This document shows positions 8,801 to 14,892 of a stretch of 19,346 nucleotides of DNA, piece after piece. The DNA lies in the NCBI GenBank assembly GCA_044344145.1, contig JBIJDM010000026.1:1-19346 (forward strand). The letters run 5' to 3'. Numbering within the stretch: position 1 is the first letter of the stretch; each line of letters starts with the position of its first letter. This stretch comes from JBAXGE01 sp044344145 (GTDB lineage Bacteria > Planctomycetota > Phycisphaerae > WQYP01). The translations under genes were made by a program, and so were the position numbers. Below the pieces are notes generated by a model. The model did not search any database, was not told the origin of the DNA, and saw nothing but the letters and a program-made list of their open reading frames with translations.

Positions 8801-9728
8801 TGCAGTCGTTATCCGACTTGTTCCAGCGATCCCATTCCAATCTTTTATTCGCCTGTAAGGTGTCCCACGCCTGTTTTAAGGCCGACCAGTCGCCGCAGGT
8901 CGCGGCCTCATCCAAAGCTCGGGCATATTCCCCCCACTCCTGCACAAACTGCGCCATGGTATCGGCGGCTTTGGTTGCCTCGCGTCGGCGGGTTATAACT
9001 TCATTTTGTGCCACTACCTCTAAAATCTGAGAAATCTCCCGGGCCAATACTTTCATGGCGGCAAAGATGCACCCCCGAGTACCGTCGGGGGTGAAATGGG
9101 CCAATGAAGCCTGCGCCCAACGGTCCGGATCAGGAATACTTGATCGCACATTCGCGGCCTGCTGGATATAACCGCGCAACTTTTCCAGATCAAAATCCGC
9201 CAACACTTCCAACGCACACGTAAAGGCCGGGTAGTGGGGATGGTCAGGCGTAGCCAGCACGTCTGCGCACAGCGTATCCAACACTTCCTGTTCCAGCAGT
9301 TGATATTCCTGCTGTTCAATAATCTTATAGGTGGGGTCCAGGCCTATCTGGGCGTAGTAGTTGCGCAGGATCCAACCGCAGAAGCTATGAATCGTGGAAA
9401 TTTGGGCATGCCCCAGACAGATCAACTGTTCCCGCAGAACACCGCGTTGCCGGGCCCCCAGACGGTCATCGGTCAGCGCCCCTTCCAATTTGCTGCCGAT
9501 ACGCTGGGCCATTTCCCCCGCTGCCGCTTCGGTAAAGGTCAGCACCAGCAGTCGATCCACGCTGGTACGGATATTTTCGTCTTCGTGGGTTAACAGCCGG
9601 ATACAGCGCTCGGTTAAAACCGCGGTCTTCCCCGCCCCGGCGGCCGCCGACACCAAAATATTGCCGGTGGTATGGGCAATAACCCGGGCCTGTTCTGGCG
9701 TCCAAGTTGTGGTAGGGCTGACGGTCAT
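5871..9728 (-). CDS. addA: ATP-dependent helicase/nuclease subunit A (AddA, UvrD-like SF1A helicase with RecB-type nuclease)
   Basis: AddA unwinds and degrades DNA from double-strand ends with AddB, preparing the 3' tail for RecA. The chain has 1285 residues, slightly longer than Bacillus AddA (about 1230). Walker A is SAAAGAGKTAVL at 28-39, motif Ic is TIHSFCGW at 112-119, Walker B is IDEFQDTS at 411-418 and motif III is VGDIKQSIYAFR at 441-452. Motif V is MTTHKSKGLEFPVVIV at 818-833, and motif VI is VFYVAATRASHKL at 890-902. The C-terminal nuclease keeps GVID with Asp1212 and IMDYKTD with Asp1225 and Lys1227. A very acidic linker lies at about 554-569. The ATG at 9728 has GAGG upstream. No AddB gene is adjacent: the next gene upstream is divergent rpsT. 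Confidence 0.93.
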   Translation of the reverse strand: MTVSPTTTWTPEQARVIAHTTGNILVSAAAGAGKTAVLTERCIRLLTHEDENIRTSVDRLLVLTFTEAAAGEMAQRIGSKLEGALTDDRLGARQRGVLREQLICLGHAQISTIHSFCGWILRNYYAQIGLDPTYKIIEQQEYQLLEQEVLDTLCADVLATPDHPHYPAFTCALEVLADFDLEKLRGYIQQAANVRSSIPDPDRWAQASLAHFTPDGTRGCIFAAMKVLAREISQILEVVAQNEVITRRREATKAADTMAQFVQEWGEYARALDEAATCGDWSALKQAWDTLQANKRLEWDRWNKSDNDCKDLKQYVWDDVKELISKGLVPRWLQQAKTDIALDAYTRQLLQQHDVVQAFLELVTLFESRMEAQKVQRNVRYFNDLERLAYKLLQNPDVQKSLRSKYDYVLIDEFQDTSPLQEAILRAVARDETDRGNLFIVGDIKQSIYAFRAAEPQLFLDYQQRWQKSAQGASTAILPHNFRSQPRLLEGMNQLFGRLMAPETCGIDYRQGHAFAYLPPAESGADDPKLLLNGVPIELHIYCPKTAARQGEIQEDDTSEDEIADDVTETRADAQEANLIADLIQQLIAQQPLIQLKSAPPRKLEYRDIVILLRSAKTKASDIKKILEKHGIPVHAHEGQGYYNTLEIRQVVALLQVLDHTDQDVPLMGALISPFGRFTYTELAQINLETRTSEYPSLYSRLSAYRQQGANLELRGRLENFFADIERFRTWIRTLPLHEALTAILRDSNFLLWQKGLPDGSSRQANLEKLIDIARKYSNFKQQGLSRLLVFIDKLKKLEMEEGEASVLSEAENVVRIMTTHKSKGLEFPVVIVAQCNNKRRTKYPEVRISREYGVAPLFAAADNTWQETILTKLHDAQQNLRDLQEELRVFYVAATRASHKLIFTAKYDTISKKKTESLPKLEPLRTYYQQFPGPIPLALYDDSQPIINSLIYALSQSEYKTQWSMDNQPRANADFTVTIHPQSQTVAPELAVSQDHLLPAEPIPTPAEMSEIFARLDYVYPHLAQTLQPAMATVSTLKSMVTTDPDADIVTTPSSPKIDISYPYEYRQQAQRFERGPDGATERGELPAVIDARQRGTATHRILECLRFANLHTTNPAVYDTEVAELLRLGLISPNDHELADHAGIRWFLQQDIAQALYPKAHNLPLLTHTGPQLYRELPFSLPLPAAALPNSPPEENLSPLDCLTVRGVIDAVVIQPEGAVIMDYKTDQAHLVDQHLPVYQQQLRYYARAIEQIAGIPVNRAHLIFLTARWIETLAGEALHQGL

Positions 9729-9794
9729 GGCTACCTCAAAAGGTTCCCGCGATCCCGGTATAAAGACGTGCCCATAGTGTAGCGTTTACGGGTA

Positions 9795-9833
9795 AGATTG
9801 GTAGCGTCCGCCCCCGGGTGGGGTCGCCGATCT
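9795..9833 (+). repeat. Long imperfect hairpin upstream of rpsT
   Basis: The arm AGATTGGT (9795-9802) pairs with GCCGATCT (9826-9833), including two G-T pairs, and further C/G pairing continues through the GC-rich centre. The G-T pairs favour RNA made from the plus strand over the minus strand. It would be transcribed only if a start exists near the TATAAA at 9759-9764. Confidence 0.4.
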
Positions 9834-9834
9834 G

Positions 9835-9861
9835 CCCGGATGGCAGGTATTTTAGTCCGGG
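9835..9861 (+). repeat. Six-base-pair inverted repeat (CCCGGA/TCCGGG)
   Basis: CCCGGA (9835-9840) and TCCGGG (9856-9861) are exact reverse complements separated by 15 bases. The repeat directly follows the previous hairpin and sits immediately before the -35 box of the proposed rpsT promoter. It could therefore be an operator or part of a longer leader. Confidence 0.4.
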
Positions 9862-9864
9862 TGA

Positions 9865-9893
9865 TTGCAGCAATACGTAAGGTGTGTAATAAT
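9865..9893 (+). promoter_or_regulatory. Probable promoter for rpsT
   Basis: TTGCAG (9865-9870) and AATAAT (9888-9893, five of six bases of the -10 consensus) are spaced by 17 bases. Transcription would begin near 9900, leaving a leader of nearly 90 bases that contains the inverted repeat at 9902-9958. Confidence 0.5.
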
Positions 9894-9901
9894 GATGGTT
9901 T

Positions 9902-9958
9902 ACACTTGTACCCGGAATGGTATTACGAGTGGTCATGTACAGACCCCCGGCCAAGTGT
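9902..9958 (+). promoter_or_regulatory. Inverted repeat in the rpsT leader, possible translational control structure
   Basis: ACACTTG (9902-9908) and CAAGTGT (9952-9958) are exact reverse complements closing a loop of 43 bases. TGTAC (9907-9911) can pair with GTACA (9937-9941), but that overlaps the first arm by two bases, so the two helices are mostly alternatives. The structure ends 17 bases before the rpsT Shine-Dalgarno. S20 is known to repress its own translation in E. coli, so leader control is plausible but unproven here. Confidence 0.4.
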
Positions 9959-9987
9959 TCTGAGCATCAGCAGGCAAGGAGTATTGC

Positions 9988-10260
9988 GTGGCTCATTCAC
10001 TGTCCGCCAAGAAGCGTGTTCGTCAGGCTGCCAAGCGTCGGGAAACCAACCGTACGCGTAAGACTGTGGTCAAGGTTTCGGTCAAGAAGTTCGCCTCAGC
10101 GCTGGCCACTGGTGCCGCGGCTGCGGAAGCCGAACTGAAAAATACCGTCAAGGTATTGGACCGTATGGCTACCAAGGGTACCATCCACAAGAACACGGCC
10201 GCCCGTCGCAAGAGCAAGTTGGCCAAGAAGGTTAACGCCGCCAAAGCCGCCAAGGCCTAA
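9988..10260 (+). CDS. rpsT: 30S ribosomal protein S20 (bS20)
   Basis: S20 binds 16S rRNA in the body of the small subunit and helps early assembly. The 90-residue, very lysine- and arginine-rich protein begins with the typical MAHSLSAKKRVRQ and carries the family segment TIHKNTAARRKSKLAKK towards the end, followed by an alanine/lysine tail. The start is GTG at 9988, with AAGGAG at 9976-9981 six bases before it. A non-ATG start is also found for rpsT in E. coli, where it limits translation and allows feedback. The methyltransferase gene follows after 12 bases. Confidence 0.95.
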   Translation: MAHSLSAKKRVRQAAKRRETNRTRKTVVKVSVKKFASALATGAAAAEAELKNTVKVLDRMATKGTIHKNTAARRKSKLAKKVNAAKAAKA

Positions 10261-10272
10261 GCTGGGTTCATC

Positions 10273-10839
10273 ATGTCCGCGTCTGAAACTTTATACGTCT
10301 CCCGCGCTGGGATGAAATTACATGCCGCGCTGGAGACGTTTTCGTTTTTGCCCGCCGGGTGCATTGCCGCCGATCTGGGCTGCAATGTCGGGGGTTTCAC
10401 TGACTGTCTGCTCAAAGCCGGAGCCACCAAGGTTTACGCGGTTGATACCTCCTATGGGGTGCTGGCATGGAAACTCCGGCAAGACCCGCGGGTGGTGGTG
10501 ATGGAACGCACTAATGCCCTGCATTGTCGCCTGCCGGAACCGGTCAATCTGGTGGTGATTGATGTGGCCTGGACGAGGCAGGATTTAATTCTGCCGGTAG
10601 CCAAACGCATGCTGGTTCCCGGGGGAAACATCATCACGCTGTTCAAGCCGCATTATGAATGTGCGCTGGCCAAGAAACAAAAAGGCGTACTTACCCCCGA
10701 ACAATCCGAAGCCACCACGAACAGTTTTATCGCCACGTTACCCATGCACGGCTACACCCTGCGAGGGCACATGAAGTCCCCGCTTCAGGGCCAGGGTGGC
10801 AACAGCGAATACGTCCTGTGGCTACAACCGCAGGGGTAA
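10273..10839 (+). CDS. TlyA/FtsJ-type SAM-dependent rRNA methyltransferase without S4 domain
   Basis: The 188-residue protein matches the catalytic half of TlyA-type 2'-O-methyltransferases. YVSRAGMKL is at 8-16, the SAM-binding loop ADLGCNVGGFTDCL at 33-46, and the acidic strand-end segment YAVDTSYGVLAWKLRQDPRV at 55-74. The K-D-K-E active-site set is visible as Lys15, Asp97 (VVIDVAW), Lys125 (LFKPHYE) and Glu179 (GNSEYVLWL). TlyA itself is about 270 residues and starts with an S4 RNA-binding domain, which is absent here with no room for it upstream. The ATG at 10273 lies 12 bases after rpsT, so the pair is probably an operon. The target nucleotide cannot be read from sequence; rRNA is the family inference. 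The stop is one base from the convergent ftsH stop. Confidence 0.8.
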   Translation: MSASETLYVSRAGMKLHAALETFSFLPAGCIAADLGCNVGGFTDCLLKAGATKVYAVDTSYGVLAWKLRQDPRVVVMERTNALHCRLPEPVNLVVIDVAWTRQDLILPVAKRMLVPGGNIITLFKPHYECALAKKQKGVLTPEQSEATTNSFIATLPMHGYTLRGHMKSPLQGQGGNSEYVLWLQPQG

Positions 10840-10847
10840 CTCACCCC
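10833..10847. other. Small hairpin across the convergent stop codons
   Basis: GGGGT (10833-10837) and ACCCC (10843-10847) form a five-base-pair hairpin covering the stops of the methyltransferase and ftsH genes, which are one base apart. No T-run follows on either strand, so an intrinsic terminator is doubtful, although both transcripts must end near here. Confidence 0.25.
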
Positions 10848-12883
10848 GGCTGCGGCAGGCCCGGCGTGGGCGTATCTGCAACTGGTGTAACCGGAGTTTC
10901 GTCCGTGCCGGCATGTTTGCGGGCTTCGGCATCGAGAATATCCTGCACCGTGGGCTTACCCACAAATTCACCGCGTAAAATCCGCCTGACATCCTCGCCA
11001 TCAAGGGTTTCGTACTTGATCAGCGCATCTTTCAGAGTGGTCAATTCGTTGCGTTTTTCCTGCAGAATGACCTTCGCCTGCGCGTACGCTTCAGCAATGA
11101 AGCGATGGACTTCGCGGTCAATTAACTCCGCAGTCTTATCGCTGTATTCACGGTTCATATCGAACATTCCGGTACTGCGATTTTCATCGGCACTGAATTT
11201 GATCGGGCCCAATTCATCGCTCATACCATAGTCGCACACCATAGCCCGCGCCACGGTGGTGGCCTGCTGGATATCCATGGTGGCGCCGGTGGAAATATCG
11301 CCACAATACAATTCTTCGGCAATGCGTCCGCCAAAGCAGATTCGGAGTTGGGCCAACATATACTTGCGCCCGTAGACCAGACGGTCTTTCTCGGGCAGGC
11401 TGAAGCTGGCCCCACCCATCCGGCCCCGCGCGATAATGCTGACCTTATGCAGCGGATCGGCATCCTCATCACTGGCTTGCAGCAGCGCATGACCAGCTTC
11501 GTGCCAGGCTACAATTTCCTTGTCATGTTCATCCACATTGCGGCTACGACGGGCCTTGCCGAAGCGAATCTTGTCGCGGGCTTCCTCGAGATTACTCATC
11601 TCGACGGCTTCCTGATTGGCCAGCGTGGCCATGAGCGCGGCTTCATTGATAATCGCGGCCAAATCCGCACCACTGAACATAGGCGTCTGCCGAGCCAGTT
11701 TCATGTAATCAACCGTCTTGCCCATCTTGACCTTGGCGCCGTGGACCTTGAGGATTTCATACCGGCCCTTGATATCGGGCAGGGGCACATAAACCTGACG
11801 GTCAAAACGACCCGGCCGGGTCAGTGCGGGGTCCAATACATCGCTGCGATTGGTCGCGGCGATCACAATCACCTGATCATTGGTATCAAACCCATCCATT
11901 TCGACCAGAATGGCATTGAGGGTCTGTTCGCGTTCATCATGGCCCCCACTGGAGAAACCACTGCCCCGACGCCGCCCTACCGCATCAATTTCATCGAGGA
12001 AGATAATGCAGGGACTGGCCTCTTTGGCGGTTTTGAATAAATCGCGGACCCGGCTGGCGCCTACGCCAACAAACATTTCCACGAAATCGCTACCACTGAT
12101 GGAGAAGAACGGGACTTCCGCTTCCCCGGCAATCGCCTTGGCCAGCAGCGTTTTGCCCACGCCCGGATCGCCGATCAACAGCACACCGCGGGGAATGCGT
12201 CCGCCCAATTTCTGGAAACGCTTGGGATTCTTGAGGAATTCAACGATTTCCTGCAACTCTTCCTTGGCTTCATCAATCCCCGCCACATCGGCAAAGGTGA
12301 CGTTGGTATGCTCTTTATTGAGCATGCGATGCCGACTGCGGCCAAAGCTGCCCAACATCCCCATACCGCCCCCACCACCGCGGAACTGCCGCAGGATGAA
12401 GAACCAGAACAGCAGGAACAGGACCACCCAGGGCAAAATCGTCAATAAAACTTGGACGACCAGACCGCTACCGGGTTTGAAATTCAGTGCCACCCCGGCA
12501 TCTTGGGCGTGTTTGCGCAGAATCTCAACACCCTGGCCATCAAAAGCTGTGGCCGGATAGCGGGTTTGGACGCGATTTACCCCCACGGGTGTCCCAGCGC
12601 TGTTATTGGGCTTTTCACCGATCAGGGTGCCATCATCCTTGGCGTCAATACTGCGAATCTCACGATTCGCCACCATCGTGATAAATTCTGTGTAGGTGAC
12701 TTCCTGGGCACTCTGGGTACGGTCTTGGAAAATAAACCAAGCAATGATGAGTACTGAGATGATCAGGAGCCACATCATCATCGAACGGCCAAATCGCAAG
12801 TTATTGTCAGGACTAGGCTTACCATTCTTGGATAGGTCCTGATCCGGGCCTTGGTTGGGCTTTTTCGGGCGTTCCTCTGGCAT
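10841..12883 (-). CDS. ftsH: ATP-dependent zinc metalloprotease FtsH
   Basis: FtsH is a membrane-anchored hexameric AAA+ protease that removes misassembled membrane proteins and unstable regulators. The 680-residue chain starts with a charged, proline-rich 30-residue cytoplasmic stretch. Transmembrane segments lie at about 35-53 and 142-164 and flank the small extracytoplasmic domain. Walker A is GDPGVGKT at 238-245, differing from the usual GPPGTGKT at two variable positions. The pore loop is FVG at 271-273 and Walker B is IIFLDEID at 293-300. The second region of homology runs from about 342 to 360. The zinc site is HEAGH at 461-465 with the third ligand Asp537 in TGATMDIQQ. The tail is rich in Thr, Pro and Val. 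The ATG at 12883 has GAGG upstream, and the gene follows dsbD after 99 bases with its own -10 box. Confidence 0.97.
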   Translation of the reverse strand: MPEERPKKPNQGPDQDLSKNGKPSPDNNLRFGRSMMMWLLIISVLIIAWFIFQDRTQSAQEVTYTEFITMVANREIRSIDAKDDGTLIGEKPNNSAGTPVGVNRVQTRYPATAFDGQGVEILRKHAQDAGVALNFKPGSGLVVQVLLTILPWVVLFLLFWFFILRQFRGGGGGMGMLGSFGRSRHRMLNKEHTNVTFADVAGIDEAKEELQEIVEFLKNPKRFQKLGGRIPRGVLLIGDPGVGKTLLAKAIAGEAEVPFFSISGSDFVEMFVGVGASRVRDLFKTAKEASPCIIFLDEIDAVGRRRGSGFSSGGHDEREQTLNAILVEMDGFDTNDQVIVIAATNRSDVLDPALTRPGRFDRQVYVPLPDIKGRYEILKVHGAKVKMGKTVDYMKLARQTPMFSGADLAAIINEAALMATLANQEAVEMSNLEEARDKIRFGKARRSRNVDEHDKEIVAWHEAGHALLQASDEDADPLHKVSIIARGRMGGASFSLPEKDRLVYGRKYMLAQLRICFGGRIAEELYCGDISTGATMDIQQATTVARAMVCDYGMSDELGPIKFSADENRSTGMFDMNREYSDKTAELIDREVHRFIAEAYAQAKVILQEKRNELTTLKDALIKYETLDGEDVRRILRGEFVGKPTVQDILDAEARKHAGTDETPVTPVADTPTPGLPQPG

Positions 12884-12928
12884 TCAATCCTCGCTTGTTT
12901 GGTACGGCAGCGCTTAACAAAACATTGC

Positions 12929-12957
12929 ATTATAGGATAGGAAGCGATTTTTTGCCT
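12929..12957 (-). promoter_or_regulatory. Probable ftsH promoter (perfect -10 box)
   Basis: On the minus strand TATAAT occupies 12929-12934, a perfect -10 hexamer in the otherwise AT-richer dsbD-ftsH gap. The hexamer 17 bases upstream (12952-12957) reads AGGCAA and is a poor -35, so the site may need an activator or tolerate a weak -35. The predicted leader is about 40 bases. Read-through from dsbD is also likely. Confidence 0.45.
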
Positions 12958-12982
12958 CTATACCCACATAACAAGATTTTCT

Positions 12983-14881
12983 TCATTCCAAGGCGTCTAT
13001 CACCTGTTGCCGGGAGTAATAGTCGGCCAAAATGCGAGGGGCATCGGGCTGATCGGGCTTAAAGACCGCCAACAGGGGGATTGAACGATACCCCAACAGG
13101 TTACGCAAAGCTTCTGCGGGTGGGTTTTTACGGGTGATATCGGCCTTAAGTAGTAATACATTGTGCTGCTTAAAGGCCATTTTCACTTCGGGGCTTTCCA
13201 GCACCGTGGCTTCGACGAATTTGCAGTTGATACACCAATCCGCGGTCCAATCAACGACCACGGTGCGGCCGGAGGCCAACGCTTGATCCATGGCTTTGAC
13301 ACTAAACGGTTGCCAGAGGTGGGTGCTAGTGGCCTGAGCGGCTTGGGCTTCACGCTCCCCTGCCGACCACAAACCAAATCCACCGGCCAGAATGCCCACT
13401 ACAAGTACACCCCGTCCCGCATACAGCCGGAGCGTACTGGTGGCATAACGTGACCAAAGCGCCCACGCCCAACAACCCGCAGCCCCCAGCAGTAGAATCC
13501 ATCCGCCCCATTTCCAGTAAACCGGATTGGGGCTGCGCGTGATAAGCCAGACGCCCACGCCGATCATGACCAGGCCCAGAAATTGCTTGAATAGGTCGGT
13601 CCAAGCGCCGGTTTTAGGCAAGAACCGCAGCGCCGCGGGAAAGGCCGCGAGAATTAGATAGGGCAAGGCCATACCCACTCCCACGACCAGCAGCATAAGG
13701 ATCATGACCCCCGCCGATTGTGTGAAGGCCCAACCCACAACCGGGCCTAAAAATGGGGCACTGCACGGGGTGGCCAGCAAGGTCGCCAGCAAGCCGGAAG
13801 CGAACGATGCCCCGTAACCCGAGCGCGGCGTGCGCACGTCGTAGACGATATTCGGAGCATCTAACGTCCACACGCCCAGCATAGACAGCCCTAGCGTCAC
13901 CACAATCACGGCCATCACGATCAGAAACAAGGGGCTTTGAAATTGATTGCCATAGGCAATATCAACCCCACCCAGCCCGCGCAACAACGCGAGGATCGCC
14001 CCCAGTCCAACAAATAACGTCACAATGCCCACACTAAAAACCAGTGCGTGATAGAACGCAACCCGGCGCTGGCCACCGGCATGCTGGACAAACGCCAAGA
14101 CTTTCAACGGAATCACCGGGAGTACACAGGGCATGACATTCAGGATCATCCCCCCAAGCAGGGCGAATAACAGCAGCGTGCCCACCCCTTCGGGCGCTGG
14201 TGTGCGATAGTGGCGATTTTGCAGAAGTGCTAATTCTTCAGTCGGATCTACGGTGGTGATTTGCGCGATTGTCATCGTGGTTACCGGGGCGGTGGCGGTG
14301 GTACCAGTCTCCAGCCATTTTTGGGCTTTGGCTTGCGCGAATTGGGACGCATAAGCGGGCGCTCCAGCTTGGTTCCCCACCATGATCGGGACGGAGAGTT
14401 GAATCACTTCCGGTGGCAAACAGCTTTTGGCGTCACACGCCTGGGCTTCAAGTTCCAATGCCAACGTATGCTGGCCCAGCGCCAGACTGGGCTCGAGTGA
14501 CAAATCAACCAGCAGATAAAACTCCCCGGCATACACTGCCATCTTACCGCCACCTTTGCCTCCGGGCAGTTCCGGGACATCGTGGTGTTGCGGGTATTTG
14601 ATGGCATTAACCAACACACCCGGCATGGGTTTAACGGTCAACTTGGTCGGTATGGTCTTGGGGTCGTAGGGTCGGGCTGATTGCACCTTATATTTAGGGG
14701 CCACGTTAACCACCACCACGATTTCGGCCTGACTGCCAGCCAAATAAGCCGTGCGGTCCAGATACGCTTCTGCTTGAAATGCGGGCTGATTCCCAAACGG
14801 AAACGCCGATAGTGATGCAGGCATCACCAGCAGCCATGCCAGCATACTCAGTATCAGTAAACCTACCGCTTTACAACTCAT
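12983..14881 (-). CDS. dsbD: Thiol:disulfide interchange protein DsbD
   Basis: DsbD carries electrons from cytoplasmic thioredoxin across the membrane to reduce periplasmic disulfide proteins and cytochrome c maturation factors. I use the ATG at 14881 (632 residues) rather than a TTG six bases upstream. A signal peptide covers about 1-26. The periplasmic alpha domain holds Cys149 and Cys154 in QACDAKSCLPP. The membrane domain, about eight helices from 235 to 505, has the redox cysteines in MPCVLPVIPLKVL (Cys252) and ATPCSAPFLGP (Cys373). The C-terminal thioredoxin-like domain has WTADWCINCK with Cys550 and Cys553. All six working cysteines are present, so the relay should be functional. The ribosome site lies at the end of ubiD, and the start is 11 bases after the ubiD stop. 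Confidence 0.95.
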   Translation of the reverse strand: MSCKAVGLLILSMLAWLLVMPASLSAFPFGNQPAFQAEAYLDRTAYLAGSQAEIVVVVNVAPKYKVQSARPYDPKTIPTKLTVKPMPGVLVNAIKYPQHHDVPELPGGKGGGKMAVYAGEFYLLVDLSLEPSLALGQHTLALELEAQACDAKSCLPPEVIQLSVPIMVGNQAGAPAYASQFAQAKAQKWLETGTTATAPVTTMTIAQITTVDPTEELALLQNRHYRTPAPEGVGTLLLFALLGGMILNVMPCVLPVIPLKVLAFVQHAGGQRRVAFYHALVFSVGIVTLFVGLGAILALLRGLGGVDIAYGNQFQSPLFLIVMAVIVVTLGLSMLGVWTLDAPNIVYDVRTPRSGYGASFASGLLATLLATPCSAPFLGPVVGWAFTQSAGVMILMLLVVGVGMALPYLILAAFPAALRFLPKTGAWTDLFKQFLGLVMIGVGVWLITRSPNPVYWKWGGWILLLGAAGCWAWALWSRYATSTLRLYAGRGVLVVGILAGGFGLWSAGEREAQAAQATSTHLWQPFSVKAMDQALASGRTVVVDWTADWCINCKFVEATVLESPEVKMAFKQHNVLLLKADITRKNPPAEALRNLLGYRSIPLLAVFKPDQPDAPRILADYYSRQQVIDALE

Positions 14882-14892
14882 AACCAACCTGC

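Larger units (their letters stand above)
9729..9987. other. Divergent intergenic region between addA and rpsT
   Basis: This 259-base gap is the longest non-coding stretch in the window. It holds the addA ribosome site on the minus strand and, on the plus strand, a TATAAA (9759-9764) and a better promoter at 9865-9893. It also holds three successive inverted repeats, listed separately. I looked for a tRNA and found neither a T-loop consensus nor a cloverleaf. No small ORF here has a convincing start and coding character. Confidence 0.7.

Noticed and set aside
9729..9987. Possible tRNA or small RNA gene in the longest gap
   Set aside because: No tRNA T-loop consensus or cloverleaf is present; the pairing is better explained as operator or leader structure for rpsT.
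10833..10847. Intrinsic terminator between the methyltransferase and ftsH genes
   Set aside because: The stem is only five base pairs and lacks a following T-run on either strand.
11348..12560. Two long plus-strand frames (230 and 226 codons) opposite ftsH
   Set aside because: Both are antisense to the AAA+ and protease domains of FtsH and look like composition-driven shadows.
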